Below are positions 45,901 through 54,928 of a stretch of DNA of 64,000 bases, one piece after another (the stretch's first letter is position 1; each line of letters begins with the position of its first letter). Below the pieces are notes generated by a model, which did no database searches, had not been told where the DNA came from, and saw only the letters and a list, made by a program, of their open reading frames with translations. The stretch covers positions 1-64,000 of the forward strand of contig JAGGXR010000115.1 in assembly GCA_021162935.1 (NCBI GenBank), given 5' to 3'. The DNA is from Deltaproteobacteria bacterium. GTDB taxonomy: Bacteria > Myxococcota_A > Polyangia > HGW-17 > SLPX01. A program made the position numbers and the translations under genes.

Positions 45901-48900
45901 CTACCTTCTCCCTCCCCCGGCCGTCGATCGCACGATCCGAGGCGTGATGAAAATCAACACTTCGGAACGATCATCCGACTGCTTTCGCTTCTTGAACAGC
46001 CAGCCAATAATCGGAATATCAGCAAACCAGGGTATCTTCGAATACGCAACCGCAGTCTTGCGGGTATAAATACCGCCAATGACCGCTGTGTCGCCGTTCT
46101 TGACCAACATCTCGGACTCGGCGTCCTTCTTCAAAATCGTCGGGTCGCCACGCGCTCCTGTGTTGACGAAGTCGGGCTCGTTTTTTTCCACCTTGATCTT
46201 GAGACGAACCCGATTGTCGTTCGTCACATGCGGCGTCACCACGAGCCCCAGGTTGGCCTCCACGAATTGCGTGTTCACACCCTGAGCCGACACGACGCTG
46301 ATCGGAATCCGCACGCCCTGTTCGATTTTTGCCTGCACGTTGTCCAAAGTCGTGATCCTCGGTGACGAAATGATGCGAACGTGCCCTGTTTCCTCCATGG
46401 CAGACAGACGCAAATTGATATTCACCGCTCCCCCGAGCGTGCCGAGGCTCAGGCCGAGCGCGCCGCCTCGGCCAGCACCCACCGTCGCAGGCAGGTTGAC
46501 CGCAAAATTCGGATTCGCCGCCCCGGCACCGATGATGCCGCCGCTGTGTGTATCCTGATCCATGCCGCCACCAGCTGCACCAATGGTAAACGGAAACATC
46601 AGCCCCGTGGGCATCCCAGTCGCGGGGGACGCCAACAGGTTACCACCCCATTGTATCCCTATTTCTCTTAAGAAGGTAGAACGAGCTTCCACGATTCTGG
46701 CCTCGATCACGACCTGCGGCGTGGGCGTATCGAGCGTCCGCACCAGCTTCTTCGCAATCTCGATATTGGGCACCACGTCCCGGATGATGATCGAATTCGT
46801 CCGTTTGTTGAACGTCACCTTACCCCTGGCGCTGAGCACATTCTCCTTGAGTTGCTTGGCAACCTCTGCCGCATCTCCATAGTTCACGCGAATCACCCGC
46901 ATGACCACCGGCATAGCCTTCCGCTTGATCTGGTTCGCCTTCTGATAGGTCTGTATCTCTTTTTGGATGTCCTCCATCTTGGCCACACGAATGATGTTGC
47001 GTCCCTCCCATACCAAACCGAGATTTTTGGATTTCAGGATCACATCCAAGGCACGCCCCACCGGTACGTCGATCATTCTGATGGTGACCTTCCCTTGGAC
47101 ATCGTCCGAGACCACGATGTTCTTCTTCCAGACTTTTCCGATGAGCCGCACGACGTTGTGGATGTCGGCATCCTTGAAATCCATGTCGACCTTGGGTCCC
47201 AGCCATCTGCGGCCCATCCGATACTTGCGCCGCCAGGCTGTCGAGGGACGATATGGAGCCATGGCTCTCGTTGCGGACCGATAACCACCCACGCGCCTTC
47301 TCGCAATAGCCACCTTGGTTGGTCCGCTCTGGATGCGCGACAGCTTCGAAAAATCGAGCCACAGAGCGCCGCCGCCACGGTTCACACGAAAACGAGCCGG
47401 ATGCTTCAATTCAACCAAAAGGTCCACAATGCCCCTGGTCCGTCGCTCCTGGTACGCGCTGACCATCTTCACCGGACCAGTGAAGGCAGACGTATCCAGA
47501 CTCCTCTCAAGTCTGCTGGGAAGTCTCACTCCGAACAACCGAACGAGAACCTTGGTGCCCTTCCTGCGGACATCGTAGTCGAATGGGCCAGCCATCCGAA
47601 TCGTCACCCGATGGTCCCTTCCCGTATCTCTGAACTGAACCTTCGACACCCTCGCCCGAATTCGCAGCTTGCGAGGTCGGGCCTTGCGGGCCAACTTGAA
47701 CTGAGATCGAACCTTCTGCAACCGGCGCACCAACGCTCTGTTTTGCACCAGAAGGGCCCGGCGTCGTGCTTCTTCAGCCAGCCGTTCTTTTTTGAGCCGC
47801 TCCACCCTGGAAGCCAACCTATCCAATTGAGCGCCCGTCTTACGCTGAGCACGCCTCACATATCCCAACGCCGCCCGCTGCCGACGAACCAGTCGGGTCA
47901 AACCCGACACCTGTCGTTCAAGCTTCTTCTTCTGCAGAGCCAACCTCGCCAGTCGTCGCTCCTCACCACGTCGTTCCACGACGAGTCGCTCCTTGACCCG
48001 CAACTCCGAGGCACGTTGGGTGCGAATCCCCTGCAACTCCGCGAGCAGCCTCGTCACCTTCTGTTCAGCAGCCTTGCGCTGCCCCGTCGCCTCATCCAGA
48101 TCCCGACGTGCCGCTTCGGCTCGCCTGCGTGAACTCTCCTGCGCACGAACAGCATGTCTCCGTGCCCTGGCGAGCCGCGCCAGAGCCTCTTGTTGCTTGG
48201 TAATGGCACCGGTCAATCCTGCCAGTTGCCGTCTCACCCGCTTAATTTCATTGAGCCTGCGACGACGCTCCCTGGTCCATTGCGCCATGGCAGCCTTCCT
48301 CGTGGCTCGACCTGCACCGGCCAGACGTTGCATCGCCTGCGTGCGTGCATGGCGCAGATCGGCCTGCATCCTCTTGAGTGCCTGCACCTGAGTTGCAAGG
48401 ACTCCCCGTGATCGCCGAAGGGTCCGTCCGTCAGATTCTGCCTGCCGGGCGAGTTGCTCCGCACGTCGTCGCGCCTTCCGCGCCTGCGCCGTCCGACTCA
48501 ATTCCTCGGCCAGCGCCTTCCGCACAATCTTCAGTCGCCGACTCAGGGATCCATAGGCCTTGCGGAGTTGTCTCTGTCGTCGTTCCTCCTTGCCGCTCAA
48601 AGCCACGAGGCGTCGATATCGAACCACCAGGCCCGACACCTTGGTCTCCAGACGTCTCTTCTGCTGCAATGCGGCATCCCGAAGACCTCGGGCCTGGTTG
48701 GCCTGCGATTTCGCCTGCTTCAGCAACGCAATACGCTGAGTGACCTGTTGCTCCAATCGCTGCAGATTCCGGCGTGCTTCTACAGTGGCGCCCTGGCTCG
48801 CTTTCTTGGCCTGCTCGATTTTCGCATACTCGCTGCGTGCCCGACGTAGCTGCTTTTCAGCCTGTTTGAGGGCCTGGCGCACCCTTGCGGCAGCCTTTCC

Positions 48901-50856
48901 GCCTCTTCTTCGAGCCTGCGCCAATCGAGTTCGATACTTCGCCACCACGGCACCGGCGGCACGAACTCTCCCAGAAACCTCGCTCAGTCTCGTCTTGAAC
49001 ACGGCGGTTTGTTCCGCAGCTGCGGCAACGTGACGACGCGCCTGGGAAAGCTGCCGTTCCAAGACCGCCTTTTGGCGAGCCATGTCACGGTGCTCCTGCT
49101 CGAGCGTCCCAAGACGCCGTGCTAAAGCATCTGCCCGACGCTTGGCGACCCGCGCGGATCGCTGATACGAACGTACCGTATTCTTTGTGTCGGCAGCCTG
49201 CCTCGCCAGGGCCTGCATCTGCTTCCGTGCCTGGGAAAGCTGCATCCTGAGAACGCCCTGACGCTTCTTGGCCGCTGCACTCTCGTTTCGATAGGACCGT
49301 GCGTCCGCTCTGGCCCTACGAGCCTCGATACGGAGCTTCGCCAGGTCTGCTTTAACCTGCGTCGCTTCCGCTTTGGCACGCCTCATTTCCGCCCTGAGTC
49401 CCGCGATCTGCTGCAGGGACGCCTTCCGGCGAGCCGCGAGCCACCTTGCTCGCGCCGCCTTGGCTGCAAGACGGGCCCCTCGGGTCTTGAGGCGCCTCGC
49501 CCTCCGTATGGCTCTACGAGCCGCCAGATGCAGTCTCTTCGCCAAAAGTCGTGCAGTGTTGAGTTCGCCTTGCAGCCTCACGGCTTCGGCGCGCGCCTCC
49601 TTCGCTTCAAACTTCGCTGCCCGCGCTTCAGCCCGGACCCATTTCAACTTCGCGGACGTCTCCTGGGCCGATCCTTTCAGACGTCGTGCCTGGACACGAA
49701 GTCGGTCCGCCTCCTGTCTCGCCTGCGCCGCCTCACTCCGAGCACGCAGCACTTCGTGGCGCGCTGCATTGAGGCGCTCCCGGGCGTCGGCTTCGGCCTT
49801 TCGCAGCATGTTGGTCTGCTGGCGCAACCGAGTTGCTTCCTGCGCTGCCTTGGCTGCCTGGCTCCTCGCCTGTACAAGCCTCGCCTGGACCTGCGCCTTC
49901 GATGCCTTCAACCGTGCCGCCTGCTGCGCTGCCTTGGCTGCCTGGCTCCTCGCCTGCGCAAGCCGAGCCTGGACCTGCGACTTCGAGGCCTGCAACCGTG
50001 CCGCCTGCTGCGCTGCCTTGGCTGCCAGCCGCTTCGCCTGCGCAAGCCGAGCCTGGACCTGCGACTTCGAGGCCTGCAACCGTGCCGCCTGCTGCGCCGC
50101 CTTGGCTGCCTGGCTCCTCGCCTGCGCAAGCCGAGCCTGGACATGCGACTTGGATACTTGAAGCCGCGCCGCCTTGGAACGCAGGCGGTTCAATGCCATA
50201 CGCGTTCGGGCCAAGGCGCGTCTATCCGCCGACGAAGCCGCCGACTTGGTCGACTTCATCCGCTGCATCAGCATCCTCAGCCTGGCAGCCTCTCGGCGTG
50301 CCGCTGCGAGCGTCTGACGCTCCGAGGCCGCAGCCGCCTGGTTCGAGGCCTTCAATTTGGCAACGATCGCACGGAGTCGGGCCGCCTCCTGTCGGGACTG
50401 ATCCAGGGCATGGTGGTCCTTGGCCGCATTCGCCGGCGGTTTCGCAGAGGCTGTCACCATCAGCACGACCTTGTTGCCCGAAGAACGCACGTCATAAGCA
50501 CCCGGTCGCCGGAAGGTAATCACCACTCTCGTAATTGCCGATCGGGCATCCGAGAACCGAGAAAGGGCCACCTGGCCCACGGCCCAAGAATCCACATTGA
50601 TGGGACTCGTCAGCCGCATCGTGGACGTGTTGGCCAAATCCACGACCACGCGATCGGGCCTGGTCAGCTTGTACACCGTGAAGGTCGGCTTCGACCTCAA
50701 CGACAGCGTCACCACGGCACTGGCGCCCCTCTGGGTCCAGGTCACCTTGTCGAGGATATTGAGCGTCCTGCCCCTTGCGCTGCCTGCAAGTAGCAAGACC
50801 CCCAAGCCCACGATCACCTGTGGGGTCCCCCATCGTTGCATTCGTACCTTCCTCAT
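45901..50856 (-). CDS. pilQ: Type IV pilus secretin PilQ with giant coiled-coil insert
   Basis: Outer-membrane channel of the type IV pilus. Signal peptide; AMIN domain at about 35-130; about 920 residues (about 145-1065) of Arg/Lys/Ala/Gln-rich coiled coil; a second AMIN-like domain at about 1070-1170; the STN/N0 domain from about 1220 (KVDMDFKDADIHNVVRLIG); N1 (VMRVIRVNYGDAAEVAKQL); and the secretin core ending FITPRIVRS. Canonical PilQ is 700-900 residues; this one is 1651. Part of the insert consists of four near-identical 28-residue repeats. The coding frame is unbroken from the signal peptide to the secretin. The ATG overlaps the pilP stop by 4 bp (ATGA). Confidence 0.93.
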   Translation of the reverse strand: MRKVRMQRWGTPQVIVGLGVLLLAGSARGRTLNILDKVTWTQRGASAVVTLSLRSKPTFTVYKLTRPDRVVVDLANTSTMRLTSPINVDSWAVGQVALSRFSDARSAITRVVITFRRPGAYDVRSSGNKVVLMVTASAKPPANAAKDHHALDQSRQEAARLRAIVAKLKASNQAAAASERQTLAAARREAARLRMLMQRMKSTKSAASSADRRALARTRMALNRLRSKAARLQVSKSHVQARLAQARSQAAKAAQQAARLQASKSQVQARLAQAKRLAAKAAQQAARLQASKSQVQARLAQARSQAAKAAQQAARLKASKAQVQARLVQARSQAAKAAQEATRLRQQTNMLRKAEADARERLNAARHEVLRARSEAAQARQEADRLRVQARRLKGSAQETSAKLKWVRAEARAAKFEAKEARAEAVRLQGELNTARLLAKRLHLAARRAIRRARRLKTRGARLAAKAARARWLAARRKASLQQIAGLRAEMRRAKAEATQVKADLAKLRIEARRARADARSYRNESAAAKKRQGVLRMQLSQARKQMQALARQAADTKNTVRSYQRSARVAKRRADALARRLGTLEQEHRDMARQKAVLERQLSQARRHVAAAAEQTAVFKTRLSEVSGRVRAAGAVVAKYRTRLAQARRRGGKAAARVRQALKQAEKQLRRARSEYAKIEQAKKASQGATVEARRNLQRLEQQVTQRIALLKQAKSQANQARGLRDAALQQKRRLETKVSGLVVRYRRLVALSGKEERRQRQLRKAYGSLSRRLKIVRKALAEELSRTAQARKARRRAEQLARQAESDGRTLRRSRGVLATQVQALKRMQADLRHARTQAMQRLAGAGRATRKAAMAQWTRERRRRLNEIKRVRRQLAGLTGAITKQQEALARLARARRHAVRAQESSRRRAEAARRDLDEATGQRKAAEQKVTRLLAELQGIRTQRASELRVKERLVVERRGEERRLARLALQKKKLERQVSGLTRLVRRQRAALGYVRRAQRKTGAQLDRLASRVERLKKERLAEEARRRALLVQNRALVRRLQKVRSQFKLARKARPRKLRIRARVSKVQFRDTGRDHRVTIRMAGPFDYDVRRKGTKVLVRLFGVRLPSRLERSLDTSAFTGPVKMVSAYQERRTRGIVDLLVELKHPARFRVNRGGGALWLDFSKLSRIQSGPTKVAIARRRVGGYRSATRAMAPYRPSTAWRRKYRMGRRWLGPKVDMDFKDADIHNVVRLIGKVWKKNIVVSDDVQGKVTIRMIDVPVGRALDVILKSKNLGLVWEGRNIIRVAKMEDIQKEIQTYQKANQIKRKAMPVVMRVIRVNYGDAAEVAKQLKENVLSARGKVTFNKRTNSIIIRDVVPNIEIAKKLVRTLDTPTPQVVIEARIVEARSTFLREIGIQWGGNLLASPATGMPTGLMFPFTIGAAGGGMDQDTHSGGIIGAGAANPNFAVNLPATVGAGRGGALGLSLGTLGGAVNINLRLSAMEETGHVRIISSPRITTLDNVQAKIEQGVRIPISVVSAQGVNTQFVEANLGLVVTPHVTNDNRVRLKIKVEKNEPDFVNTGARGDPTILKKDAESEMLVKNGDTAVIGGIYTRKTAVAYSKIPWFADIPIIGWLFKKRKQSDDRSEVLIFITPRIVRSTAGGGRR
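49830..50165. repeat. 84-bp coding tandem repeats in pilQ
   Basis: Four copies of an 84-bp unit encoding 28 residues (four heptads) such as LQASKSQVQARLAQARSQAA. Equivalent bases (CGCCTG on the plus strand) fall at 49867, 49951, 50035 and 50119. The copies are almost identical, indicating recent duplication within the coiled coil. Confidence 0.85.
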
Positions 50857-51521
50857 GGCGCTGCTCCCTTATGTTTGCGTCGCCGCAGATAGCGGTGACG
50901 ACGCCATCCCGACAATCGGATGCCCTGCTCGTCCGGCTTGAGCGGTTGCGCGCTGATTTCGACATCCTTACGACTTGGGTCCACCCACAGGATGCGTTCC
51001 ACAAACGTGGGCCTCTGCCCTGCCGTCAACTGCGGAACCTGAAGAATCACGTGGTCCTCTGCAATGTCGACGATCAGCGCCTTCGACTTGGAAATCCTGA
51101 CCCCTTTCGACACGTTCGTCGTCCGTCCGCCCGGAGTCCGAAACATAGCCATTCGGGGCCGACGCCCGCCAATGCCCGAAAGAGCCAATTCACTCAACTC
51201 ATACTGTTCCAACAACACCACTCTGGTGTCCTCGAAGCTCTCGGCAGGCAAAATCGTTGCTTGTGGCTTGAGAAAATCGCGAAACGGATCCCGGTTCGCC
51301 TCGGTGTTCTCGATAAAGTCCTGCTCCGAAACTTCTGGCAGAGACTTCCATTTGGTCCCTTTCCGATGATGCGTGCGCCTGCCCCCGCTGGATGCACTGT
51401 TTTGTGGCGTCCCCCCCCCGGCCTTCGGACGAGTCTTTTTCTGGCCTCGCCGTCCCGTGCTCTGGACCTTTTCTCCACAGCCAACGAGCAACACGATCAA
51501 CATCAGGCCGAGCCACCTCAT
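50853..51521 (-). CDS. pilP: Type IV pilus lipoprotein PilP
   Basis: Inner-membrane lipoprotein linking PilN/PilO to the secretin. Lipobox LLVGC with lipid at C15, a long disordered Thr/Gly/Arg-rich stretch, then the PilP beta domain from about residue 75 beginning with NRDPFRDFL and LEQYELSELALSGI. 222 residues, somewhat longer than E. coli-type PilP because of the linker and a basic C-terminal tail. Starts 2 bases after the pilO stop with GGAGGT nearby, and ends overlapping pilQ. Confidence 0.92.
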   Translation of the reverse strand: MRWLGLMLIVLLVGCGEKVQSTGRRGQKKTRPKAGGGTPQNSASSGGRRTHHRKGTKWKSLPEVSEQDFIENTEANRDPFRDFLKPQATILPAESFEDTRVVLLEQYELSELALSGIGGRRPRMAMFRTPGGRTTNVSKGVRISKSKALIVDIAEDHVILQVPQLTAGQRPTFVERILWVDPSRKDVEISAQPLKPDEQGIRLSGWRRHRYLRRRKHKGAAP

Positions 51522-51523
51522 CG

Positions 51524-52123
51524 CTACCTCCCACCCTTGGACTTGCGCGATCGATGAGCCAAGTACCGATACGTGGCAGCCTCACAGGTCACGGTCAGCA
51601 AAATTTGGCCGTCCTGAAGGCGTGGATTTTCCATCTTCACATTGCTGACCTTGACGATCCGATCCATCTTTCCAAGCTTCCAAAAAAACTCCATGACCCG
51701 ATGGTACTGCCCCCTGATGGTCATCTTGATGGGAATCCTGGCATATCCGGTATGCTCGTCTTCGTCCTCCCGCTCCACCGATGTCACTACGATACCCGCC
51801 GCATCGGCCATCTTGTGAATCGAACCCAAGGGAATCTCGCCGCTCTCGGGCAAACTCTTGATGAGGCGCAGACTCGTGACACGCAGCCGAGCCGTCTGCC
51901 TCTTGACTTTCAGATAGGCTTTGTACGTCTTGGTGGCATCCGCCAGCTTCTTCTTCTCGACGGCCAAGGTACCCTGAAGGCGGTCTCTCTTGTCCTTGAC
52001 GCCACGATAGAAGCCCACACAGTATCCGAGGCCCACTGCAGCCAGGGTCGCGAGCAGAATCGCCACCTTGGTGGCGTTTTCCATCTTTCCGACCCGGTCG
52101 TACACGGCTTCCATTCCCGGCAT
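51524..52123 (-). CDS. pilO: Type IV pilus assembly protein PilO
   Basis: One membrane helix at about 18-40, then a coiled-coil stretch (GVKDKRDRLQ...KVKRQTARL), followed by the ferredoxin-like periplasmic domain (IPIKMTIRGQYHRVMEFFWKL). 199 residues, normal for PilO. Pairs with PilN in the inner-membrane alignment complex. 19 bp after pilN, 2 bp before pilP. Confidence 0.93.
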   Translation of the reverse strand: MPGMEAVYDRVGKMENATKVAILLATLAAVGLGYCVGFYRGVKDKRDRLQGTLAVEKKKLADATKTYKAYLKVKRQTARLRVTSLRLIKSLPESGEIPLGSIHKMADAAGIVVTSVEREDEDEHTGYARIPIKMTIRGQYHRVMEFFWKLGKMDRIVKVSNVKMENPRLQDGQILLTVTCEAATYRYLAHRSRKSKGGR

Positions 52124-52142
52124 GACGTCCTCGCTTACCTTC

Positions 52143-52850
52143 TCAATAGGCCACCTTGGCCGTAACCTCGAACTGATAGTAGTTCATCTTCCTGTTCTGA
52201 TCCGTGGTCAGGGCGCTGCGGTCCACCCGCACCGACAAGAAGTACCGAGACACCTTGAGCCTGCGCTCGAACTCCGCCACGTCCCCATTGGCCTTCGCCC
52301 CACCAACGATATGGACCTGACCCTGTTTCTCCTCCCAACCCAGGACCCACACCCCTGTCGGATTCCAGTTGGGATTGTAGTAGTCGAGTCGCCTGGTCGG
52401 ATCCAAACCCGACTTGAGGGTCGGGCCCCACTTTTCACTGAGGGCGCGGCTCAGTTCGCGCATCACCAACACGGGGCCTGGGCAAAATCGCTCCATGCGC
52501 TGCGTCGGACCACAACGGCTGGTGCAACTGACCAGCTTCTTGTCGCCGCTGCAACGGCAATAACACCCGGCCAGCACACGCCGATACGCTTTGCGACGTT
52601 TACGATACTTCCTCTTGAGTCGCTCATAATGCGTAACGTTACCGGTTTTGGCGATCACGGTCTTGGTCTGACGTTGCACCTTGGAAATCTGCGTCTCCAC
52701 ATCCCCCGTATCCTTCGCCACGAAGCGTGTGTGCAAAATCGTCACCAAACCAACGGCCGCCACGATGCTCACAAGAAAGAAAACAAGCTGGCGACGCCCC
52801 ATTTGGGCTCGCCTCGCAGCCTTGATCGGGAGTAGGTTAATCCGAATCAT
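52143..52850 (-). CDS. pilN: PilN with six-cysteine insert
   Basis: Begins with the PilN signature MIRINLLPI, which binds PilM, followed by a membrane helix at about 20-40. A basic coiled segment follows, and then GCYCRC...SCTSRC...RFC with cysteines at 96, 98, 100, 109, 113 and 123. The rest (about 130-235) is the ferredoxin-like domain, itself with a long loop. Typical PilN proteins lack this cysteine cluster. Being periplasmic, it could form disulfides or bind metal. The start overlaps the pilM stop (TAATG). Confidence 0.92.
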   Translation of the reverse strand: MIRINLLPIKAARRAQMGRRQLVFFLVSIVAAVGLVTILHTRFVAKDTGDVETQISKVQRQTKTVIAKTGNVTHYERLKRKYRKRRKAYRRVLAGCYCRCSGDKKLVSCTSRCGPTQRMERFCPGPVLVMRELSRALSEKWGPTLKSGLDPTRRLDYYNPNWNPTGVWVLGWEEKQGQVHIVGGAKANGDVAEFERRLKVSRYFLSVRVDRSALTTDQNRKMNYYQFEVTAKVAY

Positions 52851-53905
52851 TACAAATTGTCTCCCGGACGACGTAAAGCCAGCCCAAAAGCCACCGTAGC
52901 AATGGGGGAATGAGCCCGCAGGTACGGCATGTCGAACCGACTCTCATCCACGAACACGTTCCTGAACGGATCCAACACCTCCACGTCCAAATGGGCCCTC
53001 CGTTCGATCGCCTGACGCAACTGTGGTACCTGTGCGGTTCCCCCGCCCAGATAAAGACGCTCCACTTCCGCACCAGCCGTGGTCGCCAAGAAAAAGTCGA
53101 TGGAACGCTGAAGTTCCCCTGCAATGAGGTCGGACACCTGGGCAAGGACACGGCCCACTTCCTGGGGCACCACATCACCACCGCCAAGGGCTCCCGAACC
53201 CACCTTGTAGGCTTCGGCCTCTTCGTAGCCCACATGAAGCTGCTTCTGAATTTCCTCGGTGAACGCGTTGCCTCCGATGGTCACATCTCGCGTAAACATC
53301 GTGATGCCGTCCTGCACGATATTGAGAGTCGAAATGCTCGCCCCGAGATTCACCAATGCAATCGCCTGCCCCGCGGGAAAACCGTAGGACTTCTCGAAGG
53401 CGTTCTGTATGGCAAACGCAGCAATATCGACGACCAATGGATTGAGCTGCGCTTCTCTGGCGACAGCGGCATAGTCATGGACCATGTCCTTCTTCGCCGC
53501 CACGAGCAGCACGTCCATGTTGCCCTGACCATTGTCCTCCCGGAGCACCTCGTAATCCAGCTCCACGTCCTCCTTGTCGAAGGGCACGTGGTGGTCGGCT
53601 TCCCATGAAATCTGCTCGTCGAGTTGATCGGCGGGCATGGGTGGAATCGGTATCTTCTTGATGATGATGGAATGACCGGCAACGGCCAAGGCCACGTCTT
53701 TCTGTCGCACGTGCAACCTTGTGACCACGGCCCGAATGGCGTCAACGATCGCCGACTGATTCATGACGGCTCCGTCGACGATGGCCTGTGGAGGAATGGG
53801 CTCGATACCGAAATTCAAAAGGGTAAGACCCTTTTTCCCCTCCTTCACCTGAACGATCTTGATCGAAGAAGACCCGATATCGAGGCCTATGCAGTTCTTC
53901 GCCAT
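52850..53905 (-). CDS. pilM: Type IV pilus actin-like protein PilM
   Basis: Cytoplasmic actin/FtsA-fold ATP-binding protein that docks onto PilN. LDIGSSSIKIVQV at residues 8-20 is phosphate loop 1, VNLGASISTLNIV is loop 2, and LYLGGGTAQVPQL is the adenosine motif. 351 residues, the usual size. First gene of pilMNOPQ, 61 bp after the HTH gene, and overlapping pilN by one base (TAATG). Confidence 0.96.
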   Translation of the reverse strand: MAKNCIGLDIGSSSIKIVQVKEGKKGLTLLNFGIEPIPPQAIVDGAVMNQSAIVDAIRAVVTRLHVRQKDVALAVAGHSIIIKKIPIPPMPADQLDEQISWEADHHVPFDKEDVELDYEVLREDNGQGNMDVLLVAAKKDMVHDYAAVAREAQLNPLVVDIAAFAIQNAFEKSYGFPAGQAIALVNLGASISTLNIVQDGITMFTRDVTIGGNAFTEEIQKQLHVGYEEAEAYKVGSGALGGGDVVPQEVGRVLAQVSDLIAGELQRSIDFFLATTAGAEVERLYLGGGTAQVPQLRQAIERRAHLDVEVLDPFRNVFVDESRFDMPYLRAHSPIATVAFGLALRRPGDNL

Positions 53906-53966
53906 GGGTGTTCCCGCTTCCGGACGCCCATCGCTCAGCGAACCCTACGTTGCCTGCGACGAAGCG

Positions 53967-54332
53967 TCAATCATCTTCTGGAAAGACCAACTTTCGGTCC
54001 GAGGGTTTCAACCCAAGGGCTTCGAGGATCTTTCGCTTGGTGTCCATGCGGCAATTCATGCCTCGCTCGACACGATCGAGGGTCAACGGAGAAACCCCGG
54101 CCCGACGCGCCAACTCCGCCTTGCTCATCATCATTTCCATACGGAAACGACGCACAAAGTTTGGCAATGGGCCACTCTTCTTCCGAGACCTGCCGCGCTT
54201 GCCTGTGCCGGACCCAGAACCCTGCTTTTCTGCAGGCTGCACATCCGGTGCGCTGCTGTCGGACGGCCGTGGTTCCTGCAAGACATCTACCTTCTGCCCT
54301 GGCTGCTCCACGTGTTTTTCATCCTTGCCCAT
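53967..54332 (-). CDS. XRE-type HTH protein upstream of pilM
   Basis: 121 residues. The first 50 are a Glu/Pro/Ser-rich disordered segment and a Lys/Arg patch (KRGRSRKKS). A helix-turn-helix domain follows at about 55-105 (FRMEMMMSKAELARRAGVSPLTLDRVERG), of the XRE/cI class. A single promoter lies upstream and the gene heads the pilMNOPQ series, so it may regulate its own operon. Spacing to pilM is 61 bp. Confidence 0.85.
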   Translation of the reverse strand: MGKDEKHVEQPGQKVDVLQEPRPSDSSAPDVQPAEKQGSGSGTGKRGRSRKKSGPLPNFVRRFRMEMMMSKAELARRAGVSPLTLDRVERGMNCRMDTKRKILEALGLKPSDRKLVFPEDD

Positions 54333-54384
54333 TTACCATCCATTCCGTTTCGAAATCCCGGACACCAATTGCGGGAACAAACAG

Positions 54385-54414
54385 AGTATGGGCCAATTTC
54401 TCACCGTCTGTCAA
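54385..54414 (-). promoter_or_regulatory. Predicted promoter of HTH-pilMNOPQ operon
   Basis: On the minus strand TTGACA (54409-54414), 18-bp spacer, CATACT (54385-54390). Start near 54377, about 45 nt before the HTH gene. Confidence 0.6.
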
Positions 54415-54443
54415 GTCGAAAACTCGATTCATTTATATTAAAT

Positions 54444-54575
54444 TTATACTAAATTAAGCACCAACGTAGTGACATTTAGTATTTTTTTGTCCACTCGTCT
54501 CGAATAGCACTCCAAACCATACCAGAAAGCAAAAAATGCCACAAAAAAACGTGTGTTATTGAGCTTTTTCTCCAT
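54444..54575 (-). CDS. Possible small membrane peptide (43 aa)
   Basis: The ATG at 54575 has a weak AGGG site. The product begins MEKKLNNTRFFVAFFAFWYG, a short aromatic hydrophobic segment, followed by a polar tail. It lies upstream of, and on the same strand as, the HTH/pil promoter. Composition may simply reflect AT-rich DNA, so this is only a candidate. Confidence 0.2.
   Translation of the reverse strand: MEKKLNNTRFFVAFFAFWYGLECYSRRVDKKILNVTTLVLNLV
54447..54488 (+). terminator. AT-rich hairpin followed by seven T
   Basis: TACTAAAT (54447-54454) pairs with ATTTAGTA (54474-54481), with an inner CAC/GTG pair, and is followed by a T-run on the plus strand. It resembles a weak intrinsic terminator for a plus-strand transcript, although no plus-strand gene is visible here. 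Confidence 0.3.
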
Positions 54576-54928
54576 AATCTGCCCTGGTGTGAGGGCCCGG
54601 CGCACCACCACATCTTGTGGGATGAGCACTCAACATGGGGCACATCCTGAACGCTTCACCGTGACCTACGCCATGGCACATCACGGAAAACAATCTCGCA
54701 CATCCAACCTCACTAGGCCATTATGTACCCAACTATCTTACATTGTAGGTCACACGCGAAGATAGGTCAACTTTTTGGCGGCCCGAACCAACCGACGCCT
54801 AAAACGAAAAGGATAATTTGTGCGATATTTCAACAGGTTATAGGCTATACGCATAGAAAAGCAATCGCCATTTATGCCTGTTCACCGGACGCGACGCCCC
54901 ATCAATTTCACATTTTGAGATATTTTCT

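Larger units (their letters stand above)
54333..54928. other. AT-rich intergenic region upstream of pil operon
   Basis: Markedly more AT-rich than the surroundings. It contains the HTH/pil promoter (54385-54414), a possible 43-codon minus-strand ORF (54444-54575), and two AT-rich inverted repeats. These are TACTAAAT/ATTTAGTA (54447-54481, then seven T) and CTATCTT/AAGATAG (54733-54765, followed after a few bases by five T). No recognisable RNA gene. The last part, up to 54928, is the 3' flank of the sigma54-regulator gene. Confidence 0.55.
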
